In this document: piece by piece, positions 19,269 through 35,106 of the stretch
Layout: every line of letters starts with the position of its first letter
How positions within the stretch are numbered: the first letter of the stretch is position 1
DNA from: Glandiceps talaboti
Lineage: Eukaryota; Hemichordata; Enteropneusta; Spengelidae
Direction of reading: 5' to 3'
Assembly (NCBI RefSeq): GCF_964340395.1
Contig: NC_135552.1
Span: 5,262,701 to 5,326,700, forward strand
DNA length: 64,000 nucleotides
Notes under the pieces: model-generated
What the model saw: the letters and a program-made list of their open reading frames with translations, nothing else
Databases searched by the model: none
What the model was told of the DNA's origin: nothing
Program-made: the position numbers and the translations under genes

Positions 19269-22200
19269 AACCATCACAAACCATTTTGAGTAATTTAAAC
19301 ACCCATTTCCAATAACTTTGTTCAATTTAAAAAAAAATCAGTGACGTACATGTACGCCTTAACTCTACATGCAATTCCTAGCAGCCTTTTTTTAAGTTTT
19401 GAACTAAAACACGCATTTCAAAAATCAGCAGTATTTTAAAAGAAATGTCAACTCAAAACAATCTTCATAAATTTTCACGCAGCACATAATAATAAATCAT
19501 GATGATTTCAAATCTGACTGATTTAGTTGATAGCTGTTATTAATACTTTAAACTACGTATGTTACGTTGTTGAGTAAATAGGCATGATTGGCAGGTATAT
19601 GTAGGTGTTGTTACCAGGATTAATGTGAATGTTACTGTACGATACACTATAGAAACAACACCGCTTTTTCTTCCGCCCTCCGTTCATCTAACGCGAAAGA
19701 ATCAAATATTAATAATTCATGCAGTGGTTAACTAAATTTACAAACAAAACTCTTATTGCCGCATATTGTAGTCTGATTGTATTGTTTGAAATTACCAACG
19801 TGTTTAAGGAAATTGTCCTCTCTCTCAACGTTTCCTGTACAATTTTTCATGATGAGTGCATGGCTATGAAGACATTAATCACTATTGGTTGGTGACAGTA
19901 CAAACCAAAAGGAACATTATAGGTGATACATCCCCAACTTCAATGAGTTCAAAAGAAAAAAATGAGACCTAAAAGGCCTACAGTGGTCTGAAATCTACTA
20001 ATCAGATTATTTATTTATAGTAATTTTTTTGGGATTTAATGCAGCGTAACAAATCCATATGGTCTGTCATTTTAACAACCACAATATGAAATGCCGTTAG
20101 AATGTCATAAATTTACTACTTTACACTCACAACAAGCTATGATTGAACATTTTAAGTGGTTAAATAACATTTATTTGCTTTCAACGAGTTTGATGGTTTT
20201 TATCAAAATGGTGCAATTTCATTCTTTTTATTTTATTTCGCTGTTAATTTGCAATAGTACAGATATATGAAAAAGTTGTAACAATGAAATTTGAAAATTA
20301 ACATATTGCAGTTCTTTTATGGAAATATTCACTAGCTCAATTTTTTATACAGATTGGAAGTGATCTGAAATATAAGTTAAATGCAGACTTTTAGGTGTTT
20401 TTTTCAGCCTGACAAATATAATGAAAGAGGTTAGTCTAGTTCCTATACGACACGTTGCAATTGCTACGATCATCTCCACTCATGTATTGAGAAAGTCGTT
20501 ATTCTTGCACAGAAATCTGTGCTACTATCGCTGGGCGAAGGGTAGACGACGCATGTCAGTAGTAATTCATCACAAACTGACAGACAGTTGCAATTGGTTA
20601 GTTACTTTAGACAATTGCTGATTATCTGAACTCCATCTCTCAAGTCTGAAACTAAAATCACGTGGGGTCACGATAACGTCATCAAGTTTACATGAACGCA
20701 CAGATTTCTGTGCTAGAATAACAACTTTCCCTATCCGTGAGTGGAGATGATCATAGTAATCGTAACACTATAAAAGCGGTAAAATGACAAAGTTAAGTTC
20801 AATCTGAATTACGTTATTAAATATGAATGACTTTTAAAATCATAAATGTGTGTTATGTCCTGAAAAAAAAAGATGAGCCCAAAACCATCACCAGATATAA
20901 ATGATTTCACTATTATTATTACTACATGCGTTACATATGATGATTGGTCAAAAATGGATGCAAAGAAATTTGAAAATTCAGTTCCGTGTCAATCATATTT
21001 ATGAGCTTATTTTCTCATATTTGTCATAAAAGTATAAAATATTATACGGATTATTAATCTATACATATTCAACTTGTTTTGTGACTTTACGATAGTTTCA
21101 TAAAACATTATGAAATATGGCAAAATGGTCAAAATATGGAAATGCAAGAAAAGAAACTTCAGTTCCATTTCACACGATATTCAAACTTCTTTTCTTTCTT
21201 TTTTCATCTCTTAATTTTCATTAATGTGTACTAAAAATTACAAAAATGATGAGAGTGAATCCAGCTAATCCTGGCATATCATGCTCTACTTTATAGGATG
21301 AAATAAGATAAATCGAAATTTTCACCTTTTTGGAGCATGTGGCCTGTTGAATTATAGCAAGAGAGATCCGTGGATACTTTACTGTGAGCTTTTGAGAGAA
21401 AGAAAAAAGAGAGTAGGAATTAATGGCTACAGTTAATATAAAGCTTTGGCTTAGGGCTGTACAGTTCTTTAAGAGCCATACCACCCAGGGCAGTACGGGG
21501 GATGAAAAAAAAAATGCTGAGGACGATACGGTAGCTACAACTAGGGGCTTGGACAACCTGGATAGGCTCTCACTAAAATTGATTCAGCTGTCGTGCGTTC
21601 TTTTAGCATTCTATGTGTAGTCTGCAAACAGTCTCTCTGGGGTGTTTATTCAAAGTGGAAAATGGGCTATGGACAAGTTAAATACTTTTATTCAACATTT
21701 TCACAATTGTGTACGTGTATACTTCCATACTTTGTATATCATGTTAGATGAGATGAGATGAAAACTAAACACTAAGTGGACACTACAAATTCAACCTGCA
21801 AAGTGCCCCATTTTTCTTCTAAAAAAATATTCCATATTACCCCAATTCCTTTTGAATCTGTGGTCATTACTCCCCCTTCAGTTGCTGTAAGGACTGAATA
21901 AACTTGCAGCTTTTTATTGTATGTTCTACATCTGAGTATATTAATCATATTTTTCTGACATTAGTTATTTTCCTCTACCTGAGTGTATAATAAACCGTCC
22001 AATCAAATACTCCACTCAATTATACAACACAGCTACATTTTTTCAAACTGAACCCCATTATTTCACGACCTCGCCCATTTTCCTTTCTCCTCTTACAAGT
22101 GACATGTCCTCCTTTACTTTTCACCTCTTCCTCCTCCACAATCACCGACTCATTCATCACCTGTAACCCTCCCCGTCACTTGTTCTTTGCAAACCCCCTT

Positions 22201-22692
22201 TGATGAGGATTGAGGAACTTGCAGTACATGCTTTTCTGAGTTTCACCAAGCACTAATTATCTGGCTATGAATCATACACTTGTCAGGAACAGCTGTCGTT
22301 CTATGCCACTTTCTCTCGGCAAAATTTGCCCCGGTTCTGTCAATCTTTCCGACTCAAATATCACAAGCCTGCTTTGACTAACAAACTTTTACATGTGATA
22401 CTCAAAACATGAAAACACTGAGTGTGATTTGAGAAACTGTTATCTCGACATCAAAACAGTATACCCTGTACAACATTTTTTTTTCTTTTAAATATTTCTT
22501 GCTTGTAAAATTATATTCCGTTATTTAAATTTTGTGAGGTTATAAAAACAGCCTTGATGGCTAATAACAAATCATTTCATAGGCATTTTTACATTCATTG
22601 TCTTGTTCCACTGTAGGTATGAATTTTGATATGAACTCTCTCTCTCTCTCTTTCTCTTTCTCTCTCTCTGTGTCTGTGTCTCTGTCACACAC

Positions 22693-22723
<31 letters not shown>

Positions 22724-25700
22724 CAGTGGCATACAAAATACATCAATATTTCAAATACACTCACACAATTTCTCTTTCCAAACACACTCAAACAAAATCT
22801 TTCTCTCTCCGGTGTATCACCTGAACTCTATCTTTCTTACTTAATTAACACATACAACTATCAAAGTCTATAAATACATCTAAAATATGAAAAACTACAC
22901 TCTATTTTAAAATTCCAGTGTTGTCTATAGCATAGAGCCAAAACATCCACAGGCATGAGAGCTTAGAGCATGATCCATACATATTAGCAGTGTCACCTAT
23001 TGATTCTTACAGCCACAGAATACCTAGTGCTGCGACTAGTACAGGCTCACTACAAACTCATTGATACTCGCACCAAGATTTATCAACTTTTATTGGAGAT
23101 CAATATCCCACTAAAAATAGACCCAAAATGACCCGATTTGATTTCTTATTGATGCAGCCATGTGATTACATGTATACAGAGTAATTGTCACATCTTCTGT
23201 TTATTTTTTTGCCTCTGCAGTGCTAAACAGTTCATACGCACCACACCTGGTTTAAACCAACAGTAACATCTCATCACTTCACATTGCAAGGCCTGCCACA
23301 CATGTGCACTCTCATTTGTTTCTTTTTGAGCCGCTGACAGCTTCACCTCTTCAGAGAAGTGAATGTGGACAAGTAAGGTGACAATTTCAAATAGAATATT
23401 TCGTGGAAACTCTGCATATCTTTCTAGATACGAGTTGAAGCTTTGTTTTGAAATGAGCGTCTGTCATCAGTTTGGACGTGGTCATCACAGATGCTTTGAC
23501 ATGCTCCGTGACAGTTGGTGTTTGCAATTCTTTGTGATGGTCACGACTAAAGGGCTTATGGCAGTTCCTGGGAGTTTGCTCACATGTGCTACACAGACAA
23601 CAAAGCCGAACTCCATTTAGATCCACCTTTCTTTTATTCAACCCATTCAAAGTTCCAGAATCAGCATCATGATGAAAAACAAAGACCAGGATTCAGTCAA
23701 AACACGAGACAAAGCCGAGGTGATCTATTATTGATGACCCAGGTATGCACAACAAATGCTTTTTTAAAAAAAAGTCATCTCCACTATCTCATCCCACTAA
23801 TTCCAACACAATGCTATAGAGTCTCACAGACAACACTGTACCGCAGACCGCCCCAAAGTCTTAACAAAGTCAGTGCAAAAAGAAAACAACATATGTCGGC
23901 CCTCTCCCACAATTGTTTCACTATACAACATCTGTTTGGTGACAGACAATACTACTGTACACTCTGCATTCTCTTAAACAAGATGTAAATATCTGACTCT
24001 AAAGATATCCACTCAAGTACTTTGAAACACTTTCTTTTGGCCTGAAAGTCATCTTCAATATTTACTCCCTCCATTGCATTTTATTTCTGTCAACATGTGA
24101 ACACCCACTCTTGCTTTCTACACTTTCTAAGAGACAATACTAGAAGATACAGTCAATGCAAACCTACTGTTTTCATTTTTTTTTTAAATCTTTAATCTCT
24201 TCTAAATAAAGTATTTTGGTGCAATTCATAATGTTTCAAGGTATTTACCCTTTGCGAAACTATTCTTTAGAGAAAGTCTTGTCAAATACTTCTTTCTCAA
24301 TAAGCTGTACTCGAGTATTAGTTTTCTAACTGTTTAAAGTTACAAACACTTTGTTTATTTGTTGTGGAATGTTTACACTTTTATACTTTGATCTGTTCTT
24401 TGTCTTTATCGTGTTTAGTGGTTTCCTTTCAATTTTGTTCAGTGGCTGCCGAGTCATTCCATGCCCAAACATAAATTGGTGAAAAATTTATACAGTAATT
24501 CTCAAGCTCTCTGCATTTTAATATCATCAGTATTTTGCATTTGTGATCATGATTTTTTTTTAAAAATCAGAAATATTTGAAAATTTTGAGTTTTGGCCAA
24601 ATACAGTAAACTACTACTAAAATGCTGTGTAACTTCATTTTTTTTTTGTGGCATGGAAGAATTGTCACATCAAACTTTTGAAAATTTAAGTACAGGTATT
24701 TCCAGAGAAAAAAAGGAATCTGTACATGTCCTTGTAAAACATTTAGCTAGTGGCTAATGTAGGAATTCCTTGCGACAAAAGGACGACTAATTAATACATT
24801 TCAAACCCTAATCCAATTTCATCGTCTGAAATGAACATCTGTCCATCACGGCTATTATCACTTCCAGCAAAGAGGACCCAGATACAGTAAAGCACCGAAC
24901 TTGTCAAAAGAAATGAAATTTAATTACAACCAGTGAAGTAATTTAGTGATTACAACTCGTTGTGATTGACTGAATGGGTCAAACCGACAAACAATGCCAA
25001 GTATTAGAAACTGACATGCGTGTAATCTGGTAAAGTGTGCCACTTAACATGACCATATTGTTTTTATTTGGAAAAAGCTGATCTCTTTTGTTACTTTAAT
25101 GTAATAATGTATAACACTGTCCATTAGACAAAATGGCAAACCAAACAACTGTCTCTGTCACCAATCATCGTTTTTTTATACAGGAGAACAAGAGAGCGTG
25201 GAATATCATCTCAAATTGGATTGTTGATCCCGTACCTACAAAGTATTGTTCGGGGGGCATGTAATTGGCATTCACAAAATGTAAGATAAACAATAAAAAA
25301 TCTGTTCTTTCGTGCAGAAAAGTTCATGTGCTCTGTTGTGTATTGAGTAAATTGAATTATGAGGAAAACCTTCTGTTCACTTTAACTTTACAAATCTAAA
25401 ATTGACGTTTTCATGGTTATTTTTCATTGCTGTAAAAACAACATGTATGTTAGCGTTGCTTTTAGTAAATCATACAATTAAGATGAAGTTCTCCAGGTTG
25501 GCAAAATGTCAGTATGCTATAAAAATTTGATTTTCAAACTTTCCCTGTCATTACCATTTTCTTTTTAAATTGTAACATCAATTAGCAATCATTCAAAAAG
25601 TAAAATTATGGAAAATGTTATAGGACACACATTTTTTTTTTTAAATAGCTAAGGGAATAAAGTTTTTAGACTTGAAATTACTGAATTGGTGTTTTTTAGT

Positions 25701-28700
25701 AATCACCAATTTTTTTGTAAAATCATTTCTATATTCTTTTTTTTCATTCGTTTATGACGAAATTTCATCAAAACAAAAGTTGTGAAAATTTATGTAAGTC
25801 AAATAAGGAGAAAAGTAAAATTCACTGAATTCTAAAAATACTCAAGAAGAGACTTTTGACCCAATGTGGCCCTCGACAACATCTCTATGTGCCTAGGTTT
25901 GTTTGATTCTTGATGATAGTGTAGCAGCAGACCAAACAATCCACGACTGAAGTACTTGTAACCTGTTAGTGGCTCTTACGAGCTTATTCCCAATTCTCAT
26001 CGCATAGTGACAGTTCCGTTTGCTCACCTGGTGACCAAATCTCACCGCCGTTATCTGTTACCGACTTATCAGTCTTCAAGCGCTGATGAAAGCGGAGACC
26101 AAAAAACCAATTTGTGACATAGTGACTACATATATCGTTTCAATCGTCAAAGATGAAATTTTCAACTGTCATCCATTTCATTTGTTTTTACATGGAAAAT
26201 TTAAGTTCATCCACAAATCGAGATATGATATTGATTTTTTGTTGAAAATTCCCTCTTTGTAATTCAGAATTTTCTGTTCATCTGTGTGTGACTATTCATC
26301 GTAAGGACCATTGAGACCATGATGAATATATCGTACTGTACAGGTGTGACTTTCCCATTTTATATTTTCCTTCAGAAATAGAAAAACGTGTTTGTAAGGT
26401 ACAGAAATTTTCTATAACCAATATTATTACTATTGAAGTTCAGATTCTCCTTTGAGTGATTGACTTTCAATTCATCTAAATTTTCCTTAGAAATGTTTAT
26501 TTTGAGTACAAGAATGAACGAAATTTTTGGGGGGGATATTCAGCATCTTCATAGTAAATTTTTCGAACTTTTCAACATCAAATATTATTTTTCTTGGATC
26601 TCAAATACTTTAGTTATAAGTCAATGTTTGGATTTTTACTTAAAATACATACTTTTTTTTACACAGAACAATGACACTAATCACCTTGTGTTCAAACCTA
26701 AGTGGTTTCCTGAAGCTTACAAAATAACCTACAATTTTCTTTTACCTTTAAAACGGTGGGAAAAAAATCCACATACAGCCTTGCTTTTTGAATTTTATTT
26801 CACTTCTTTTTTTTCTATTTGAATAGGATTTCATATGTACTTGGTGGTGGTTTTTTTTTTTTAAATAATCCCCCGTTAAAACCTCAGTACACAATGACAG
26901 ATTAGAGATGTACAAGGTCTTACTAATTACAATCCAAACATTTTGTGTTTCGGTTGTCAAGCTAAAGACGAGTCCGACTCGACAACATGACAGTAAACAG
27001 TCTCCCTGAATCCAAGCAAACTTTGAACAAGAGAAAAGTCGGAAAATTGTGGTGTATGCTGGGTAATATCCTTTTGATGTTGCACCTGTTTCTAAAAAGT
27101 ATTCGGTACAAAGGTTTAAGGAAAATGAATAATTAAACAAATGTATTGAGAGCTACGCCTAGTCAATTACAATTGTATTATATCTTGTACGTTAATCAGA
27201 CTCCAATGGGATCCCTGTGAACATTACGTTAACTTAACCAGATAATACAGAACATCTTAATATTCAAAAAAATTCCCCCCTAATATTTCATTTTGTCAAC
27301 TGGAAGATTTGTTGACTGGGTGCAATATTCAGTCATTTTATGACTTTAGTTGGCTTATTACATGTACGATATGTACTTTGGAAGTTGTTCTGAAAATCGG
27401 CATTTAAGTACAACATCGTATAAAATCATTCTATTTTTTGGGTTTCACCCTGTACTGACACTATAAACAGATAATTTCTTGGTATGCATATTATTTGTTG
27501 TACTACTGTTTTGGTAGAAATAAGACGAACAGTTATCTTTGCATCAAAAGTTTACCAAAACCGAAAAGTATGCGGAAAAAAAGTTGGGAAAATATTTTCA
27601 TTAAAATTAATAAGCTCAAAAAAAAAAAATTCTGATTTGACAACATTGAATAATTTAGCTGTAAATTGTTAACACACACTGGCATTTTTTCAGCCAAAAA
27701 GTCGACATAAGAAAACACCGACCGACAAGCAAAACAAATGAAAGTGTAGTCTATTGATTGAAATTTTAATCACTTTTGTTTATACTTGACTGGTCAAAGT
27801 AATGAAATACAGACATCTTCAAATCAAATTTAACATCTTCTATTGCGATGAAAAAATTGTCTGCATGTTTCTTTTATTAAATTATTCCTCGGAAGTGTGA
27901 CAGAACTGATGTTAACTGATAATTTTCACACTTTGAACAATTTCTATCAAATATGTACTTACGGCCGACAAAAAAAAAACCCTGATAAATAAGATGACTA
28001 GAAGTTGGCAGATATGTGTCTAAAAGAATGAAAAATGACAAAACTTTGATAGTAGTCTGCAAACAAGTAGTAGTTGTCAGATGATGTGACAGATGACTGT
28101 TGGTATAGTTAAACGATACACTGGCAGAATTTAGATTCTTGAAAGCGTTGGCTTTCTATCTGTGATATCATTACTCATACAATATTTAGTGATAATAGCT
28201 CTATTTCGCTATCATTCAGCAAAATTTGGTTGGCATTCTATCAATTTCCTCTATCAAAGTGAAAATTTAATGTACATTGATTTTCAGCATTCAGGTAAGA
28301 ATAATTTCAGCAATGGGAACATCATTTTTTTATTTACTTTCCAAAGGTTTCATACTTCAAGATATTTGTCGGCACTTTGGTATCTGAGTAATGATATGTT
28401 AACAATAGAGAAAACAACAAAATTATTGTAAACTTCTTCAATTCAAAGATGATTTTAAAACTGTTATTACTCCGAGGCACGATACTTCCTTCCACCCGGA
28501 GTGCTTGAGAACAGCGTCCATTGAAGCTTGGGGCATACTTTACCGATAGTCGATGTCAATTGTGCCTGTTCCTTTAATATTAAATAAAGGATGCAAGAAT
28601 AGAAGCTTGGAAAAACACACCAAGCCCCCTTAGGTAACTGAATACACTATTGTTAAGGTGTGAGACAGAAAGCGAGAGAAAAATTTCAAAGGCATTAATA

Positions 28701-31700
28701 ATTCTTTTGCTGCACAGCTATATCTATACAGTTTCCATATTTGCTATGGAAAATACAGTGCGGCAATGTAAACAGAACGTCTAAAAACATTCCTCTCTTA
28801 GAGGCACACTGAGTAACAACATCTGGTCAAATTCACTTGCTACTGTGAACAAAAACCAGTGAAACTGAAATCTAGCGGATTCGACATGTTCTATTTTTCA
28901 CTTCGTGTGACACGTCACCAAATTTGATACGTTAGAGAATCGTTTCAGTAATTAGTAGTATTTTGTAAAATGCCTGGAAAACAAGAGAGAAGGACAAGGT
29001 ATATTCTTGTGCACCTGTTTATGATAAATTGGTTTTAAGCACTGGTTTGTCTCTCGAAGGTGATCAAGTGCTCGTAAGGTTGGAAATGTAGCAATGACAA
29101 ATTATTCTAATATGAATGGGATCCTTGTTATCCGTTTCGTTATCACATTCAAGTCATCAATTTTGTGAACGAAAGAACGCTGTCAAAACAACGCAAAATT
29201 ATATTCTAGGCCGCTGAAATGAAAAGGTATTATATTGGTGCCGGTAAGTGATGTAACATGAACTGACTGTGCAGTATTTCAACTGCTTTATACAATACCA
29301 CTTCACTGCTATGTGTATTCTGTATCAGGCTTTTCATAAAACGCTATCTTAATGTAGAACTGTATTTTACTTGATCAAACATACATCAGAAAAAATGTGC
29401 GAAAATAGGAAACTCTCTCTTTGGTGTTGAAACATTTAGTCTGAAGTGCTTGCATCCACAGCTGTAAAAACTAACACTGTTTTTTTTCAGTTTATTTCCC
29501 AAACAGTGACAAAATTTGACAATTAAGATCTTTAAAAATTCAGTTTATTTCACTATTTTTTTTAAATTTCATTTTGTTCTGATTTAAGTTGAGGTAGATA
29601 ATCTAGTAGACACTATTTGTAAGTGATAGTGATTTGTTCTTTATTAAAATACATTAACACTAAAACAGAAACTTGCCAGTATCGTAAACTTTAAGTTATC
29701 AACTTTCAACTCAGTTCGAACATTTTTATCAATGTCATTACAGACAATGTTCAAAGGGGTAGGTGTGGATTTACAAATACCTTTTAAGTAAAAAGTCTTC
29801 ACAATTATAAAAAAAAAAAGTAAAAATCTTTAAAATAGTCAAAAGAAATGCCTGCCACCTTTGTAAGCTAGGATAAACATAGACGTCAATATTTCCTATC
29901 AGACTGGGTGCCATTCATGCAGTGCTTGCTGTATACCCAATGCCGTAACTCTCGGTTCAATATTTCTTATAGATTTTCACTTCATGACAGTTGTAATCGC
30001 AGATCATATTGCGAATTATCAATTTTTTCTCTGTATAAAAATCACATCAGCATGGTGCGTTGGCTGAAAAGCTATAATCTGGCAACAAAGCCAGACACAC
30101 GCATGGCAATCATGTGATTTCGTATCGCTACGTTTCCTAGACATACACAAGCGTTAAGATGAAAGTGTATACCCATAAAAACTGCCAGAAGATGAAATGT
30201 TAAATCATGATAACCATCCTACCCAGCTGTTTTGAAGAAGCGTGTATTTCAGGGGAAAAAAGACAGTGAATTAATTCTGTATACTGCTGATTAAAATATT
30301 CCCCGGTTAAACATACACATGAAATTCAGTTTCATATGTGCATTAGTTGGTGAAGAGTTTCATTTAATAGCTTTCAGAGTATACATGTACACGATGAGTT
30401 TATATGCACATAACAAAACACACGGTGCTACAAACGCTCTTTAAAATACCGCTTTCTTTGGCGCTTATTCAAAGTTGCACAAATATTATTCTTTTCGTTC
30501 TGCCACAGTATAGACACAAAGTCCAAAAAATTGCAACATATTTTTTTTTTTAAATTGATAACAAAAGGAAGTTTTGAATTAAGTGATACAATTTTAAATC
30601 ACAATGCTGTGGGTTTTTTAATTTTTTTTTATTTTATTGAGGTGTATTTTTTGGATAAAATGATTTAATTTCAATTTTCAATTTCATTTCATTAATTACA
30701 TGTCCTGGTTTATATGAACTCACGAACATATTCTTTTAGTTTTCAATATTTTCAACAATTCCCTCAACTTTAGCCGACATGATGAAAATTCATATCACTG
30801 CACACTCGAATCAATTCCTAACTATACAATTAACACATATCAGTCATAAGAAAATGAGAAATTGACATATTTTAGTGATTAGAAGCCATGAAATGAACAT
30901 TTTATCTAGTGTATTGATACTCTGGTGATTCCTATCAAATTTAATACAGAAATGAGTGACTGGAGTGAAATGTACAATGTGTGGCTAATCAATACAGAAT
31001 CCAAACAACTGTGTCTATTCCGTGTGTTACCAACAACTCTCAATCAATAGCGCAAGTCTCAATCAATGCTTGTATGTTTTCATTCAACTTGACCTGACGT
31101 TTCCTGCCATAGACAGCAAAAAACCTTACTTCTAACACTTTTACTTCATTCCCAAAGTTTGAATTAAAAAATTTTGGAGAGGAACTTCATTTTAACACTT
31201 TTTTTTTCTCTTTTTACCCATTCCCATTTATGTAAACCTTGGCATACTTTATACAAAAATTTCAACTATTCTTTGTGAGGCTGAGGTGGGAGGAGGGGGG
31301 TATTTGTTACTCAGTTGCTTTTTGACATTTCATTATTTACAAATGAACTCAAAGGTGAGTGAAGTATGAAATAAAATGAATCTCACAACTTCCCAACTTT
31401 TGAAACTTCTTGGACATTTTTAGTTTTTACTATAGACCAGTTTTCTGGGTAACTATATTCCGGTAACTTTTCATCAAATAAAGGCAAATAAACACATTTT
31501 ATATTTTATCCTTTTTTTTTTGTTTAAAAATCACATTTTTAACAGAAAATATATTTTTAACAGCCATATGCAATGTATTTATTTTACCTTTACTTATATT
31601 TCAAGATGAGGAATATTTACTTCAATCATTCAGGTATATTTTTAGACTACTCATCCAACTTTTAATTCTTTTTTAAATTTATTTATTTTGTTTTTTTGTT

Positions 31701-33739
31701 TTAAAGAAAAGAATGATGAGATAAACACAAAACAGAACTTAACAAAATGTTCTATATCACATTTTTCACCCAATGAGAAAGGAACTTGTAAGTTTAAACT
31801 CACTGCTGAACATAGTGGATGAAAGATATTCATCTTTGTAATGCTGAGTAAGTGTCTTGTGGTTACAAATGTCTGTTTTTATGCCTGACAACAGCAATCA
31901 TATCCTCTCTAAGTCTCTGTTTTTCTTGCATTTTTCCCCAAGGACAGCTTAAATTTCACCAATAGTATGTTTAAAAACTACGCTTGTGTGCAAAATGAAC
32001 GTAAAGTGCTCATCTAAAGTTTCTCCTTTTTCTCTCGATTAAATGGCACAGTGGAGTCCGATGACTCTTTAATATGTAAAAAAGTTGAATTTAATATTCA
32101 AGGGCTGATGGCGGTCTGTAAACTTTTCCTTGGCTGTTTTGTGAAATCTTACAGCAATAGAATCGTGTCTGTTTCATAGAATGTGTAATTACGGCATTCG
32201 GGTTTAGTTTAATCATGTATATTTCACCTGAGGCAGGAGTCTGAGCCAAGTCTCTCTGATCAAAAGACCTTCGTTTGTTGACACAGCATACTGAATATAT
32301 CTGGAAAAATATGAATATGTCACTTTTTCCTGCCTGTGTGCGGATAATATAACATTTGGCTTTTTATGAAAGAATCGTTTCAGAAAAAGCACTAGAAAGT
32401 TTTGATTGCTTTCTTTTCTTTGAAGACATCGTGATTGAAATGAACAAATCACGTTTCATTATAACTTGCTCCCGAGTAAGCTTTGTCTGTCGCAATAACT
32501 CTGAAATGTACATCGAAAAGGACACAGCTTTTGTGCCACGGCAAACTAATAACGGACAGGAAGCTTCCTATATAATTAAATATGTGAATACCCACTCCAA
32601 GCAAACTGCAAGAGATATTATTTCTGTGATGGAGATTTCATTGACAAACACATAACGGTGCTCCACAAGTGTTATAATGGAAACCCGGGACAAAGAAAAA
32701 ACATCTTTCTCTACCAGTTCAGTAAACATGAACAAAATTAAAGTGCGGAACCTAGCCTTTGTTAACAGCCAACAGGAAATTAGTGTGCAATTATAAAGCT
32801 AAGCAAAATATTACATGCTATTATTCTACCCTGATCACCTTAATAATAATACAATTGTGCAATATGCTCCTTCTCTATTCATCTCTAGCTCTCTTCGTTG
32901 TCATTGCAGACCTTTCTCAAATGATGTGCAAACATCGAGTCAGTCGTTCCGAAGTGCCAATATATTGCTCCCCGATGCAATCACCAACCCCACAAAGTGG
33001 TAAAGTACAAGTAAAAATTAAAAGTTGCTTTAATGTCAATCAAATACGTAACTCAATCTGCGTGCACTTCGGATCCATTAGACCAATCCACCTCGTTCAG
33101 TATACATTAAATCACGAAAGCACATTAAATGCGTTTTCTTGGGATACGATGGTGTAACCTAAGGAGCGAGAGTTGTGTTCTGCACGGAAGAAATGAAGAA
33201 GCGAAGAGACAATGCGATGGCCTTTCAACCTTCTCTCAAATTCATATACATTAATGTATGATATTCTGTAAATGTTGGAGGACTGAACTGTGGAAATTTG
33301 ATTCCATGTAAATTTCAAATGATTCTGTGATCACAACCAGTTTACATGAACCCGGGGTGACATGGAAACTTTATCTCTGAAATGTACAAATCTCAATCTA
33401 CTTTGCCAGGCGTCCATTTCAAATTATTCTGATTAAATTTTTTACCAAGACACTTCTAATAAAAGCAATGTCACGCCATAGATTTCCTTTATCCTAAATT
33501 TGTTTAAAGTTAAAAAGTTAAATTAATATAAATGAGACATTTTCAGAAATTTCAAATGTCACATTCAAATAAATACTTTCAAAATTAATATTATTTCTCT
33601 AAAAAAAAAAACTTTTCACTAATTTCAAATTGGTCCATATGGCAGGGGATGAAATTTAACATTTTCCTAATCTTCTTAATACATGTGAAAATAATCTCAC
33701 TTATTGGAAAATTACATTTTTAAGATGTTAAAATGAATA

Positions 33740-33838
<99 letters not shown>

Positions 33839-35068
33839 CAGACAGAGACAGACAGAGAGAGAGAGAGAGAGAGAGTGAGACAGACAGAGACAGACAGACA
33901 GAGAGAGACAGAGAGAGACAGAGACAGAGACAGAGACAAACAGCAATTAAATGACATAAATATTTGGGTTATTGGAAAAGTTAAATTTTTCTCAAATCAT
34001 GACAAATTCCAATTTATTCACATCTTTCATTCTAAAAAATAGTAAAAACCAAATTCGTGCAGGTGTCCCCCAAGAAAAAAAGTAAATCTAAAGAAGTTAA
34101 TAACCTGTGTTAAACTTTAGTTTATTCTTATACACTCCATGTACGTGATCAAAGACTGACACACATCATGAGTCTCCTCACTGCAATTCATACTTTGTAG
34201 TCTGTGGATGTTCACGACTTATTTAAGTCACCTTTACAATAGTCTCTGATCTAAATGTCTTTATTACAAATGGCAATCCTCAAATCCATTGAAGTGAATA
34301 CCAAGAACCTTGAGACACACAAGCTGGTAATCTTACGAATGGAACAGCGACTGCCATTTACCAATACAATCCAATCAACGTTGTCACCACACTCATCTCG
34401 AGACAAGTCATGTCAATTTCACACAAAACCTTTCATGTTCTTTTCACTAGTTCATCCTTTTGTTTTACAATTTATTTCATTAAGCTGAGGGAACAGCGAG
34501 GAGGGAAAAATTACAGACTTTACTCCCTTATCTCGCAATACCGGGCTTTTTTATTCCATTATCTTTCCCAGTTCTAAAGTGCAAAGTTTTCCATCCATTT
34601 TAATTACAGTGATGGAAGGGCACTGTCGGAAATTCACTAACTGCCAATTATTCGGAGGAAAACAGATGTTCAAACAATTAGATGCTACATTACCCAACAA
34701 GCACTTTAGCACTAATTTCTCAGTATCTCTAGATAGTTTGAACACATCGTAATTAAAGGGACTGGCTCCTTGCTTCATTTGTGAGACGAATGTAGGCAAG
34801 CCAATTAAGTGTTTCAGTTGAAGGAAAAGGTATTGTCAGTATCAGTTCTTCACATATACATATATATACACACAGTCACTTCTAATACACCCCCTAAAAA
34901 TACAGAAAATGAAATAGACACTACTACATGTAGTTTGTTTCAATATACCCCCCCCCCCCCCCCCCCCCCCCCCGTGTCTTTTATGCTAATTAGCACATTA
35001 GTTTCAGTGGTCAGTGTCTAGCAGGACAATTACAGTATTTGAGCTAGAATGTTGGCATTACCATTTTT

Positions 35069-35106
<38 letters not shown>

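Noticed and set aside
23584-23988. 134-residue plus-strand frame in the Onecut intron
   Set aside because: No recognisable motif, no splice context, and overlapping open frames on the other strand suggest chance. A protein search and RNA-seq would settle it.
32356-32655. 99-residue plus-strand frame with a protein-like look
   Set aside because: Short, isolated, no family resemblance. Kept out without transcript evidence.
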